Source: SAR116 cluster bacterium MED-G06
GTDB lineage: Bacteria; Pseudomonadota; Alphaproteobacteria; Puniceispirillales; Puniceispirillaceae
NCBI GenBank assembly: GCA_002457745.1
Contig: NTKV01000009.1
Location: forward strand, 1-32,790
DNA: 32,790 nucleotides
Reading direction: 5' to 3'
Positions 23,784 through 32,643 of the stretch are shown here, piece after piece. Under the pieces are notes generated by a model. That model did not search any database, had not been told where the DNA came from, and saw only the letters and a list, made by a program, of their open reading frames with translations. Made by a program: the position numbers and the translations under genes. Each line of letters starts with the position of its first letter. The first letter of the stretch is position 1.

Positions 23784-26563
23784 GCGGCACAAACGACAAG
23801 GCCGGCACGCCGGTCACCTTCACCCTCGACGGACGCAGCATCGATGCCGCGCCAGGTGAGACCATCTGGCAGGCTGCTGCCCGCCACGGCACCGACATCC
23901 CGCATCTGTGTTACAAGGACAGCGCCGGCTACCGCGCTGACGGCAACTGCCGCGCCTGCATGGTCGAGATCGAAGGTGAACGTGTCCTCGCCGCAAGCTG
24001 CATCCGCACGCCAACCGATGGCATGGTGGTGAACAGTGACAACCACCGCGCGAAAACCGCCCGCAAGATGGTGATGGAGCTTCTGGTTGCTGACCAGCCG
24101 CCTCGCGACCAGTCCCACGACCCCGATTCCGAGCTCTGGCGCTATGCCGAGACCCAGCATGTCGAGGGTGCACGGTTTCCGGCAAAAGCCGCGCCAGACG
24201 CCGACAGCAGCCATCCGGCGATCGCCGTCAATATGGATGCCTGCATCCAGTGCAACCTGTGTGTGCGTGCCTGCCGCGAGGTTCAGGTGAATGATGTGAT
24301 CGGTCTCGCCGGCCGGGGTGCTGACGCGCATATTGTCTTTGATTTTGACGACGAGATGGGGGCCTCGACCTGTGTCGGGTGCGGTGAATGCGTTCAGGCC
24401 TGCCCGACCGGTGCGCTGATGCCAAAGACCCTGCTTGATGACAGCCAGGCTCTTGCCATCACCCCTGACAAGCAGGTTGATTCTGTCTGCCCCTATTGCG
24501 GCGTCGGCTGCCAGCTGACCTTTTCGGTGAAGGACGAGAAGATCGTCGCCGTCTCTGGCCGCCAGGGGCCGGCCAACCAGGGCCGCCTCTGCGTGAAGGG
24601 CCGCTATGGGTTTGATTACATTGCGAATCCTGAACGCCTGACACAGCCGCTTATTCGCCGTGAGGATGTGCCCAAATCAGCATCGATGCCGTTCGATCCG
24701 GCCAATCCGCTGACCCATTTCCGCGAGGCAAGCTGGGACGAGGCTCTTGAGCTTGCCGCCGGCCGCCTGACCGCAGTGCGCGATGCGCATGGGCCGGCCG
24801 CCATGGCAGGCTTCGGGTCCGCCAAGGGCACCAATGAAGAGGCCTATCTTGTCCAGAAGCTGGTGCGAACCGGGTTTGGCACGAACAATGTCGACCATTG
24901 CACGCGCCTGTGCCACGCGTCATCTGTCGCGGCGCTGCTGGAGAATATCGGATCAGGCGCGGTCACCGCGTCCTTTTCGGAATGCCGCAATGCCGAGGCG
25001 ATCATCGTGATCGGTGCCAACCCGACGGTGAACCACCCGGTCGCCGCCACCTTCATCAAGAATGCGGCCCAGCGCGGCGCGCGGCTCTATGTGCTTGACC
25101 CCCGCGGCCAGCATCTTGACCGCTATGCAACGGATTCACTGCGCTTCACCCCGGGAAGCGACGTCGCCATGCTGAATGCGATGATCAACGTGATCATTGC
25201 CGAAAAGCTGTATGATTCCAGCTATGTCACCACCCATACCGAGGGGTTCGAGGAGCTGAAGGCGCGCACCGCGCACACCACACCCGAGGCCATGGCCCCG
25301 ATCTGCGGCATTGATGCCGATCGTTTGCGCGAGGTCGCCCGCGGCTATGCCACAGCCGGCAGCGCGATGATCTTCTGGGGCATGGGCATCTCGCAACATA
25401 CGCATGGCACCGACAATTCGCGGTGTCTGATTTCGCTGGCGCTGCTGACCGGCAATGTCGGACGGGCCGGCACCGGCCTTCATCCGCTGCGGGGCCAGAA
25501 CAATGTTCAGGGCGCGTCGGACGCCGGCCTGATCCCCATGTTCTTTCCGGACTACAAGCCGGTGACAGATGCCGAGACACGCACGAAATACGAGGAATTC
25601 TGGGGATCACAGCTTGACCCCGACCGTGGTCTGACGGTCGTCGAGATCACCGAGGCCGCCTATGACGGCGACATCAAGGCGATGTATATCATGGGCGAGA
25701 ACCCGGCGATGTCGGACCCGGACCAGCAGCATGCCCGCGCGGCGCTGGCCAATCTCGACATTCTGGTGGTGCAGGACATTTTCATGACCGAGACCGCCGC
25801 CTTTGCGGACGTCATTCTGCCGGCTTCGGCCTTCCCGGAAAAGGACGGCACGGTGACCAACACCGACCGCCGCGTGCAGATGGGTCGTGCCGCCGTGCCA
25901 ATGCCGGGCGAAGCGCGTCAGGACTGGTGGATCATCCAGGAGCTTGCCAACCGCATGGGGCTGGGCTGGTCCTACACGCACCCGCGCGACGTCTTTGCCG
26001 AGATGCGCATGGTGATGCCGTCTCTGACCGGCATCAGCTGGCAGCGTCTGGAGGCCGAGGACGCCGTGACTTACCCCTGTGCCGACGAGACCAGCCCGGG
26101 CCGCGATGTGATTTTCGGCGAAGGCTTCCCGACACCAACTGGCCGTGGACGCATGACCCCGGCCGAGGTGCTTCCACCTGCCGAGACACCGGATGAGGAA
26201 TACCCGATTGTGCTGACCACCGGCCGCCTGCTGGAACATTGGCATACAGGATCGATGACCCGCCGCAGCACGGTGCTTGACGCCATCGAGCCGGAGCCGG
26301 AGGTGCATATGGCGCCGGAAACGCTTCAGGGGCTGCAGGTCGAACCCGGGGCGCTGGTCCGGGTTGTCACCCGCCGCGGCGAGATCGAGCTGGCAGCGCG
26401 GGTAGACCCGAAACTGCCAAGCGGTCTGATTTTTGTTCCCTTCTGCTTCTTCGAGGCCCCGGCGAACTATCTGACCAACCCGGCGCTCGATCCCTATGGC
26501 AAGATTCCGGAACTGAAATTCTCTGCTGCGCGGATCGAGGTGGCCACCGAGGCCGCCGAATAG
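23780..26563 (+). CDS. fdsA: NAD-dependent formate dehydrogenase, catalytic molybdopterin subunit
   Basis: A 927-residue catalytic subunit that oxidises formate to CO2 at a bis-MGD molybdenum or tungsten site. Domains in order are: NuoG-like 2Fe-2S (Cys44, 57, 60, 74), two 4Fe-4S ferredoxin clusters (Cys155/158/161/165 and Cys198/201/204/208), a further 4Fe-4S site (Cys237/240/244/271), and the molybdopterin oxidoreductase domain to the end. The active-site ligand is Cys378, not selenocysteine, followed by the conserved His379 (TRLCHASSV). The start ATG 23780 overlaps the previous stop, with GGAGG upstream. Together with the fused partner subunit it forms a heterodimer passing electrons to NAD. 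No fdhD/fdsC maturation gene, fdsD or regulator is adjacent. Molybdenum or tungsten use cannot be read from the sequence. Confidence 0.95.
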   Translation: MSGTNDKAGTPVTFTLDGRSIDAAPGETIWQAAARHGTDIPHLCYKDSAGYRADGNCRACMVEIEGERVLAASCIRTPTDGMVVNSDNHRAKTARKMVMELLVADQPPRDQSHDPDSELWRYAETQHVEGARFPAKAAPDADSSHPAIAVNMDACIQCNLCVRACREVQVNDVIGLAGRGADAHIVFDFDDEMGASTCVGCGECVQACPTGALMPKTLLDDSQALAITPDKQVDSVCPYCGVGCQLTFSVKDEKIVAVSGRQGPANQGRLCVKGRYGFDYIANPERLTQPLIRREDVPKSASMPFDPANPLTHFREASWDEALELAAGRLTAVRDAHGPAAMAGFGSAKGTNEEAYLVQKLVRTGFGTNNVDHCTRLCHASSVAALLENIGSGAVTASFSECRNAEAIIVIGANPTVNHPVAATFIKNAAQRGARLYVLDPRGQHLDRYATDSLRFTPGSDVAMLNAMINVIIAEKLYDSSYVTTHTEGFEELKARTAHTTPEAMAPICGIDADRLREVARGYATAGSAMIFWGMGISQHTHGTDNSRCLISLALLTGNVGRAGTGLHPLRGQNNVQGASDAGLIPMFFPDYKPVTDAETRTKYEEFWGSQLDPDRGLTVVEITEAAYDGDIKAMYIMGENPAMSDPDQQHARAALANLDILVVQDIFMTETAAFADVILPASAFPEKDGTVTNTDRRVQMGRAAVPMPGEARQDWWIIQELANRMGLGWSYTHPRDVFAEMRMVMPSLTGISWQRLEAEDAVTYPCADETSPGRDVIFGEGFPTPTGRGRMTPAEVLPPAETPDEEYPIVLTTGRLLEHWHTGSMTRRSTVLDAIEPEPEVHMAPETLQGLQVEPGALVRVVTRRGEIELAARVDPKLPSGLIFVPFCFFEAPANYLTNPALDPYGKIPELKFSAARIEVATEAAE

Positions 26564-26598
26564 GGTCGGCCAGCTGCGCCACTGCCAGTGCTGCACGA

Positions 26599-26616
26599 TG
26601 TCACATCTCTGTGACA
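26599..26616. promoter_or_regulatory. TGTC-N10-GACA dyad upstream of hemA
   Basis: TGTCAC (26599-26604) and GTGACA (26611-26616) form a perfect dyad with a 6-bp spacer, 60 bp before the hemA start and 35 bp after fdsA. It fits the TGTC-N10-GACA operator known for PpsR/CrtJ, redox and light regulators of photopigment and hem genes in phototrophic alphaproteobacteria. No T run follows, so it is not a good fdsA terminator. Only one copy is seen, and these regulators usually use two. Confidence 0.4.
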
Positions 26617-26676
26617 GCGGTTCCCTTTTGCAAAACGCTGGCGTAGGTTTCGAAAAAAGGGTGCCAACACGTAACA

Positions 26677-27915
26677 ATGACTTTCACCGGGGACTACAAC
26701 GCCTATTTCAGGGCGCAGCTGAACCGTCTGAAGACCGAGAACCGCTATCGGCATTTTGTCGAGCTCGAGCGGGTCGTCGGGCGGCATCCTGTGGCCCTGC
26801 GCCATCATGACGGTGGCACCCAGGAGGTCACCGTCTGGTGCTCCAACGACTATCTTGGCATGGGACATCACCCCGAGGTGATCGCGGCGATGCGTGCGGC
26901 AGCTGCCGACAGCGGCACCGGCGCCGGCGGCACCCGCAATATCTCGGGCACCAGCCACGCGCTTGTCGCGCTCGAGGAAGAGCTTGCCGCCCTTCACAAC
27001 AAGGACTGCGCCCTGACCTTCACCAGCGGCTATGTCGCGAACGAGGCAAGCCTGTCGGCACTTGTCGCACAGCTTCCGGGAACGCTGATCCTGTCGGATG
27101 CGATGAACCATGCCTCGATCATCTCCGGCATCAAGCTGGCGCGCACCGAAAAGGCGATCTTCCGGCACAATGATGTGGCCCATCTGGAACAGCTTCTGGC
27201 AGAACAGCCCAAAGACCGCCCGAAAATCATCGTCTTTGAATCCGTCTATTCGATGGATGGCGACACCAGCCCGATCGCCGAGATCGCCGCGCTGGCCCGC
27301 CATTACAACGCGCTGACCTATCTTGACGAGGTCCATGCTGTTGGCATGTATGGCGACCAGGGCGGCGGCATTGCCGCGATGCGCGGGCTGGACCATGAGA
27401 TCGACATCATCCAGGGCACGCTTGGCAAGGCGTTTGGCGCCAGTGGCGGCTATATCGCCGCCAGCGACGTGATCTGCGATACCGTCCGCAGCAACGGGTC
27501 AGGCTTCATTTTCACAACCGCCCTTCCGCCGGCGGTGGCCGCGGCGGCGCATGCGGCGGTAGCCCATCTTCGCGCCGACAACAGCCGTCGCGCAGCGCAG
27601 CAGCGCCAGGCAGAGCGGCTCAAGACAGCCGCGCGGGCGGCTGGCATTCCCATTCTGGAAGGCGATACGCACATCGTCCCGGTGATGGTTGGCGATGCGG
27701 CGGCGACCATGCGGATCTGCCAGCTTCTTCTGGCGGAGCACGGCATCTATGTACAGCCGATCAACTACCCGACGGTGCCACGCGGCACCGAACGGCTGCG
27801 GCTGACGCCGGGGCCGTTCCATACCGACGAGATGGTGGACCAGCTTGTCACCGCGCTGCAGAGCGTGATGGACCAGGTGTCGGATGAGGGCGCACAGGCG
27901 ACTGTGGCGGAGTAA
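26677..27915 (+). CDS. hemA: 5-aminolevulinate synthase
   Basis: A 412-residue PLP enzyme that condenses glycine and succinyl-CoA to 5-aminolevulinate, the first step of the C4 heme pathway typical of alphaproteobacteria. The glycine-rich segment [16 protein letters not shown] (80-95), the PLP-ring Asp217 (LDEVHAVG) and the Schiff-base Lys251 ([13 protein letters not shown]) are in place, and the C-terminal [20 protein letters not shown] is typical. I see no Cys-Pro heme-regulatory motif. The ribosome binding site before ATG 26677 is weak. It is followed 91 bp later by ferrochelatase, so the first and last pathway enzymes are linked here. A dyad at 26599-26616 may be its operator. Confidence 0.96.
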   Translation: MTFTGDYNAYFRAQLNRLKTENRYRHFVELERVVGRHPVALRHHDGGTQEVTVWCSNDYLGMGHHPEVIAAMRAAAADSGTGAGGTRNISGTSHALVALEEELAALHNKDCALTFTSGYVANEASLSALVAQLPGTLILSDAMNHASIISGIKLARTEKAIFRHNDVAHLEQLLAEQPKDRPKIIVFESVYSMDGDTSPIAEIAALARHYNALTYLDEVHAVGMYGDQGGGIAAMRGLDHEIDIIQGTLGKAFGASGGYIAASDVICDTVRSNGSGFIFTTALPPAVAAAAHAAVAHLRADNSRRAAQQRQAERLKTAARAAGIPILEGDTHIVPVMVGDAAATMRICQLLLAEHGIYVQPINYPTVPRGTERLRLTPGPFHTDEMVDQLVTALQSVMDQVSDEGAQATVAE

Positions 27916-28006
27916 ATCCCCTTCTGCGACAACGCCGGGCTGGCATGTCGGGCCGTGGCTTCCTATCTCTATGGCAGGTTGAAACCACCCGTCTTCGAGG
28001 CCCCAC

Positions 28007-29101
28007 ATGCCGCTTAATGCCAAGCCGTCCGACCACCCCAATTTCCCGCCGCATGGCCGCACCGGCCTGCTTCTTGTCAATCTCGGCACACCCGAGGGCA
28101 CCGACAAGAAAAGCATGCGCAAATATCTGAAACAGTTCCTGTCCGACGAGCGTGTCATCGAAATCTCGCGGCCGCTCTGGTGGCTGATCCTGAACGGCAT
28201 CATCCTGAATGTACGGCCAAAGAAATCCGGCGCGCTCTATGACCGGATCTGGCTTCATGACGACCCTGACGGATCGCCGCTCAGAAAGATCACCCGCCTG
28301 CAGGCAGAGCATCTGGCGAAAACCTTCAAGCAGGATGGTCTCGTCGTTGACTACGCCATGCGCTATGGCGAGCCGTCGATCCCGAACCAGTTGCAGAAGC
28401 TTACCGATCAGGGATGCACACAGATCGTGGTGATGCCGCTCTATCCGCAATATGCCGCCTCGACCACGGCGACGGTGAATGACGAGCTGTTCAAATGGAT
28501 GCTGGATCTGCGCTGGCAGCCGGCCATCCGCACCGTGCCACCATGGCATGACAACCCGACCTATATCAGCGCACTTGCCAATTCGGTGCGCGCCGCCGTC
28601 GCCGAGAACGGCAAGCCGGACGCGCTCGTCATCTCCTTCCACGGCATTCCCAAGCGCTATCACATGTCGGGCGACCCCTATCACTGCCACTGCATGAAGA
28701 CGGCGCGCCTGCTCCGCGAGGAGCTTGGATGGGACACCGGGACGTTCCACGCCACTTTCCAGTCACGCTTTGGCTCTGAACCCTGGCTGATGCCCTATAC
28801 CGACGAGGCGGTGACCGAGATGGCCGAACATGGCCACAAGCATGTGATGGTATTGGCCCCGGGCTTTGTCGCCGACTGCCTGGAGACGCTTGACGAGCTC
28901 GGCAACGAGCTGGAAGAGGAGTTTCACGAGGCCGGCGGTGAGACGCTGACCTATATCCCCTGCCTGAATGACAGCGATGACGGGATGAAAGTGATCGAGG
29001 AGTTGGCAGCTGCCAACCTCGCCGGCTGGGTTGATGTTGCCCCGCGCCCGGCGGCAAAAGCACCAAAGCCGAAAGCTGTCAGAATGAAAAAGGCGGGATA
29101 G
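28007..29101 (+). CDS. hemH: ferrochelatase
   Basis: A 364-residue enzyme that inserts ferrous iron into protoporphyrin IX, the last step of heme synthesis. It has the N-terminal LLLVNLGTPEG, the metal-site His212 in the signature SFHGIPKRYHMSGDPYHCHC, the segment FQSRFGSEPWLMPYT, and the acidic Glu293 in GFVADCLETLDE. GAGG precedes ATG 28007 by about 7 nt. The last 25 residues are Lys/Ala/Pro-rich and probably disordered. There is no signal or transmembrane segment, so it is soluble or peripheral at the inner membrane. It converges on dgoA with 13 bp between the stops. Confidence 0.96.
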   Translation: MPLNAKPSDHPNFPPHGRTGLLLVNLGTPEGTDKKSMRKYLKQFLSDERVIEISRPLWWLILNGIILNVRPKKSGALYDRIWLHDDPDGSPLRKITRLQAEHLAKTFKQDGLVVDYAMRYGEPSIPNQLQKLTDQGCTQIVVMPLYPQYAASTTATVNDELFKWMLDLRWQPAIRTVPPWHDNPTYISALANSVRAAVAENGKPDALVISFHGIPKRYHMSGDPYHCHCMKTARLLREELGWDTGTFHATFQSRFGSEPWLMPYTDEAVTEMAEHGHKHVMVLAPGFVADCLETLDELGNELEEEFHEAGGETLTYIPCLNDSDDGMKVIEELAAANLAGWVDVAPRPAAKAPKPKAVRMKKAG

Positions 29102-29114
29102 CACCCAGGCTGGT

Positions 29115-29768
29115 CTACGTCGCCGCTTTTGCAGCGTCGTAGGCTGTCACCAGTGCCGCCGCCGCCGCGCCGATCTCTGCGGTGGTCCGGCCGGGTTGAT
29201 AGAGGCTGGAGCCGATGCCGAAGCCGGTGATACCGGCCTTCATCCAGGCCGCAAAATCATCCGGCCAGACCCCGCCAACGGCGCAGACCGACGCATCTTC
29301 CGGAAGAATCGTGCCGATCGCCGCCACACCGGCCGGGCCAAGCACCGACGCCGGGAAGAATTTCAGCCCGGTCGCCCCGTCCGCCAGCGCGGCAAGCGCC
29401 TCGGTCGCGGTGAACACCCCCGGCAATGTCACCATGGCGGCGGACCGCGCCGCGCGGACAACCTGCGGGTCATGGTTCGGGGCAACGATCAGATTGCCAC
29501 CGGCCTCATGAACCTGGCGGACCGCCGCTGCCGACAGCACCGTCCCAGCCCCGACAAGACAGGCCTTCCCCGCCATCTGTGCGCTGCGCACGGCAATCTC
29601 CACGGACTGCATCGCATGCGGGCGGTTCAGCGGAATCTCGATGGCGCGAATTCCGGCACCGATCAGCGCCATGATCACCGCCTCGGTCTCGTCAGGCTGC
29701 AAGCCGCGGAGGATGGCGACAATCCGCCGTGGCATACTGTTCCAGATGTCGGCTGCGTTCATGGTCAT
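29115..29768 (-). CDS. dgoA: 2-dehydro-3-deoxy-6-phosphogalactonate aldolase
   Basis: A 217-residue KDPG/KDPGal-type class I aldolase that splits 2-dehydro-3-deoxy-6-phosphogalactonate into pyruvate and glyceraldehyde 3-phosphate. The catalytic Glu44 (AIEIPLN) and the Schiff-base Lys136 (GLKFFPAS) are present, and VGAGTVL and AVGGVWPDDFAAW are typical. RRIVAILRGLQPDE at the N-terminus and GFGIGSSLYQPG at the C-terminus favour DgoA over Eda. Its start overlaps the dgoK stop (ATGA, 29765-29768), so translation is coupled; ATG 29762 is also possible. No galactonate dehydratase or transporter is near. Confidence 0.9.
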   Translation of the reverse strand: MTMNAADIWNSMPRRIVAILRGLQPDETEAVIMALIGAGIRAIEIPLNRPHAMQSVEIAVRSAQMAGKACLVGAGTVLSAAAVRQVHEAGGNLIVAPNHDPQVVRAARSAAMVTLPGVFTATEALAALADGATGLKFFPASVLGPAGVAAIGTILPEDASVCAVGGVWPDDFAAWMKAGITGFGIGSSLYQPGRTTAEIGAAAAALVTAYDAAKAAT

Positions 29769-30754
29769 GTCCCTGTTGGTATGTCGGCCAGTCTGCGCGC
29801 CGCGCTGCCAAGCCCGGCGATGGTCACAGCCTCGGCGTCCAGAATGGTGTGGTTGATGCCGGCGCTGTCACATCCCCGTGCATAGAGCGCGGCCAGTGAC
29901 GGATCACCAATGATGCTGACCACGCCGTCGAGTGACCTGCGGATATGCGCGATCTCTGCGCCGATCAGCAGCCCGGACAGCCGCGCTGCCGTTGCCGCGC
30001 CATCCCGCTGGCCGGTCACCACCGCGGCACGAAGCGCAAACAGCCGATCCCAGCTGCCCCCCTCATCCGCCAGCGCCGTCGCCACCATCGCGTCAAATTC
30101 GGCAAGATGCGCCGCCATCAGGTCATGGTCCGCGCCATCAGGTGCCATCAACCCCGCCAACGCGCCATGCCGGCCAAGCGCGGCATAGAGGTCGCCAGTC
30201 ATATAGGTGCTGAAATGCTGCACCATCCCGTCCTGCAGCCGGACCCATTTCGAATGGGTTCCGGGAAGACAGAGCCAGCCATCACCGACACCGCCGACAT
30301 GCGCGCCAAGGCATTGGGTCTCCTCGCCGCGCATCGCATCGGGATGGGTGTCATCGCGCCGCGCAACCCCGGGAAGGATGGCGCATCGCGGCAGACGGTC
30401 CGACACCGGAATGGCATGGTCGGCAAGGGTCATGAGGGTGGCCGGGCAATCGAGATAGGGCGCTTCCCGCCAGCCTGCCAAGGCGCCAGCCATGCCGCAA
30501 ATGGCGATCGGCAGGTCATAAGACAGGCCATGCCGGTCAAGATAGCCGGTCAGGAGTGGCTCATAGTCCTGCGGTGTCAGGCTTGCCTGACCCTGCGGCC
30601 CGGATTCGCGGTCAAGCACCGCAAGCCTGTCATCAACCAGCCAGAGGCGAAGCCGCGTGCTTCCCCAGTCGACCAGAAGACAGGCCGGCTTTCCGGATCC
30701 GGTCACAGCATGCCGGTGGTCTGCAGCCGCCAATGTGGGGTCATCAACTGTCAT
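29765..30754 (-). CDS. dgoK: 2-dehydro-3-deoxygalactonokinase
   Basis: A 329-residue sugar-acid kinase that phosphorylates 2-dehydro-3-deoxygalactonate, the step before DgoA in the De Ley-Doudoroff galactose route. The phosphate-binding DWGSTRLRLW (29-38), MRGEETQCLG, and LPGTHSKWV with YMTGDLYAAL match the DgoK family. About 20 extra residues precede the first family motif and ATG 30754 has no clear ribosome binding site, so the true start may be further in. Together with dgoA it makes a two-gene operon that lies 15 bp downstream of the YcaQ-like gene and may share its transcript. Confidence 0.9.
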   Translation of the reverse strand: MTVDDPTLAAADHRHAVTGSGKPACLLVDWGSTRLRLWLVDDRLAVLDRESGPQGQASLTPQDYEPLLTGYLDRHGLSYDLPIAICGMAGALAGWREAPYLDCPATLMTLADHAIPVSDRLPRCAILPGVARRDDTHPDAMRGEETQCLGAHVGGVGDGWLCLPGTHSKWVRLQDGMVQHFSTYMTGDLYAALGRHGALAGLMAPDGADHDLMAAHLAEFDAMVATALADEGGSWDRLFALRAAVVTGQRDGAATAARLSGLLIGAEIAHIRRSLDGVVSIIGDPSLAALYARGCDSAGINHTILDAEAVTIAGLGSAARRLADIPTGT

Positions 30755-30769
30755 TGTGGCAGCATCGTA

Positions 30770-31999
30770 TCAGTCAGTAGGAAAATCGTTCAAGGGGGCG
30801 GCACGAAGGCCTGCCAGGCGCGCGAACCTGTCAAGCTCGACGCGAAGCCTGTCGGCACGCCCCTGCCCCCAGCGCACCCCGGGCTCGGGCCAGAACCCGG
30901 TCACCTGCAGACCCCCGCCAGACCGGTCACCCTTCGCCTCGATGCGGCCAACAAACCTGTCCCCTTCCAGAAGCGGATAGACATAATAGCCCCACCGCCG
31001 CCGGGCTGCCGGAACGAACATCTCGTTGGTGTATTCGAAGCCGAAAATCCGCTTCAGACGGCTGCGGTCACGGATCGCCGGGTCGAACGGGTTGATGATC
31101 CGTATCTGCGATGTCATTGGCGGAATCGCCGCCAGACGCGATTCAATATCCGGCGCGGCCCAGCTGTCCTGCCAGCGCCCGTCCGCGCCTTCGACCCGCA
31201 CCGCCAGCAGATCGCCGGCCTGATGTCCCGGCCGAAGCCACGTCTTCACATCCTGCACCGAGACCGCATCCCAGAAGCGCCTGATCTCGCCGGCATTGGC
31301 GATGCCCATGCGGGTGATGGCAAGGTCGCACAGCGCCCTGCCCGCGGCATCCTCATCCGGAGCGCCAGCGGCAAGCTGTGGAAAGACGCGGGTGCCAAGG
31401 TCGTAATATTTCACGAAATTGCGGCGCTCGGCGGTGCCAAGTTCCCCGGCATACCACATCTGCTCCAGCGCCTTCTTGTGCGGCTTGCGGGCCCACATCT
31501 CGCGGCTTTCGGCGGTGCTGTCAAACGCATGGGTGGAGAGTGGCCCTTCATCGGCAATGCGGTCGCGAAGCGCGGCGATCTCAGCCGCCGTCATGCCGGA
31601 GCGATACCAGGCTGCCTGCGCGGCGCGCGCGCCAAGCCGGCGAAACTGGCGCTGCCACAGCGGATAGATCTCCATCGGGATCAGCGAGGCATCATGGGTA
31701 AAATGCTCGAACAGCCGTCGCTGGCGCAGCAGCGGCCAGAGCATGCGTTCGCGATAGTTGCGATTGCGCGACCACAGGATGTGATCCTGCGCGCGCACCA
31801 CATTGCGGACCGTGTCGATCTGCAGGAACCCCAGCCGCCGGATGATCGTCATCACATCGACAGGACCCGACGGCACCCCGACAAGATCATGCGACGCCAG
31901 CCATAGCCGCCGCAGCGCGCGATTGTCGATCTGAAGGTTGTTGGAGGCGTTGCCTGCAGCCATGGGTGCCGCGCCGCCTGCCGCGTTTTGTCCTGTCAT
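30770..31999 (-). CDS. YcaQ/AlkX-like winged-helix DNA glycosylase family protein
   Basis: A 409-residue member of the HTH_42 superfamily, which includes YcaQ/AlkX and AlkZ glycosylases that act on alkylated bases or DNA crosslinks. The family's catalytic Q-x-D element is present as Gln60-Ile-Asp62 in GFLQIDTVRNVVRAQDHILW. The body has the usual FEHFTHDASLIP and the C-terminal RRWGYYVYPLLEGDRFVGRI. The first 20 residues are Ala/Gly/Asn-rich and may not be translated; ATG 31963 is an alternative to ATG 31999. Activity on crosslinked DNA is family inference only. Confidence 0.85.
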   Translation of the reverse strand: MTGQNAAGGAAPMAAGNASNNLQIDNRALRRLWLASHDLVGVPSGPVDVMTIIRRLGFLQIDTVRNVVRAQDHILWSRNRNYRERMLWPLLRQRRLFEHFTHDASLIPMEIYPLWQRQFRRLGARAAQAAWYRSGMTAAEIAALRDRIADEGPLSTHAFDSTAESREMWARKPHKKALEQMWYAGELGTAERRNFVKYYDLGTRVFPQLAAGAPDEDAAGRALCDLAITRMGIANAGEIRRFWDAVSVQDVKTWLRPGHQAGDLLAVRVEGADGRWQDSWAAPDIESRLAAIPPMTSQIRIINPFDPAIRDRSRLKRIFGFEYTNEMFVPAARRRWGYYVYPLLEGDRFVGRIEAKGDRSGGGLQVTGFWPEPGVRWGQGRADRLRVELDRFARLAGLRAAPLNDFPTD

Positions 32000-32042
32000 G
32001 CTTCACCCATGACACAAACCGGCACCCCGCCGCAACGCCCTC

Positions 32043-32270
32043 TTACATGAACCGGCTCCAGGCGCGTTCATGCGCGTAATAGAGAAACATCTTGGTGACG
32101 ATCTCGACCGACATGATTGAGCCCGCCAGTGTGAAGCTGCCGGTCAGCACCCAGGCGATGATCAGCGTATCGGTTGACGCGAGGACGCGCCAGGTCAGGG
32201 TTTTCAAAGCCGATTTCGCCCGCGGATCATTCGCGCTGTGGCGCTTCAGCCCCGGAAATTTGAGGGCCAT
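32043..32270 (-). CDS. DUF2061 small membrane protein
   Basis: A 75-residue protein of the DUF2061 family. It has a basic N-terminus, then KTLTWRVLASTDTLIIAWVLTGS, a second hydrophobic stretch, and the family ending TKMFLYYAHERAW. It probably forms two membrane helices; the function is unknown. I chose ATG 32270 because AGAGGTGG lies just upstream, while a GTG at 32276 would sit on that site. It lies 43 bp upstream of the YcaQ-like gene on the same strand. Confidence 0.85.
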   Translation of the reverse strand: MALKFPGLKRHSANDPRAKSALKTLTWRVLASTDTLIIAWVLTGSFTLAGSIMSVEIVTKMFLYYAHERAWSRFM

Positions 32271-32515
32271 GCCCACCTCTTACGCTGTTTCACTCAAGAA
32301 ATAGGAGGTGGGGAAGACAGCATGAATTTTCAATAAAGGGGCAGGAGTCCTGCGAGGCCGTCACCCGGCCCCGAAGGCCAATGCATCAACCGGACGTCTA
32401 ACAGGATTGACATGACGAACGGGTTACAGGCGATGATCGGACCGTGCCGCCGGCGCGCCATCAGAAATCGCTGGACCCGCACCACCGGATACTGGCATAA
32501 CCTGCGCAAAGCGAT

Positions 32516-32589
32516 GCGGCTGTGGTGTAGTGGTAGCACAAGAGCCTTCCAAGCTCTTAGGGCCAGTTCGAGTCTGGTCAGCCGCTCCA
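32516..32589 (+). tRNA. tRNA-Gly (anticodon TCC)
   Basis: The acceptor stem GCGGCTG (32516-32522) pairs with CAGCCGC (32579-32585). The anticodon stem AGAGC/GCTCT encloses the loop CTTCCAA, giving anticodon TCC for the glycine codon GGA. The T arm is GCCAG, loop TTCGAGT, CTGGT. The discriminator base is T, as expected for glycine, and CCA is encoded (32587-32589). A weak promoter-like pair lies upstream (CATAAC near 32495). The 239 bp between DUF2061 and this gene shows nothing else I can name. Confidence 0.95.
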
Positions 32590-32643
32590 ACTCCCCCGAA
32601 AATCAGCGGGTTCCCTGACATTTACGGCGAACTCATCCGGTCT

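Noticed and set aside
21996-23792. 598-codon open frame on the minus strand
   Set aside because: It is antisense to the FdsG-FdsB gene, which has all its cofactor motifs. The translation shows no family.
24897-24925. Selenocysteine active site in the formate dehydrogenase
   Set aside because: The active-site codon is an ordinary Cys codon (TGC) and the frame has no internal TGA.
26599-26616. Terminator of fdsA
   Set aside because: The stem is only 6 bp and is followed by GCGG, not by a T run.
29945-31906. 653-codon open frame on the plus strand
   Set aside because: It is antisense to dgoK and the YcaQ-like gene, both clear family members, and its translation is rich in Arg, His and Pro with no recognisable domain. 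Such frames are common in GC-rich DNA.
32330-32621. Short open frames on both strands around the tRNA
   Set aside because: They run through the tRNA-Gly gene and do not resemble any protein.
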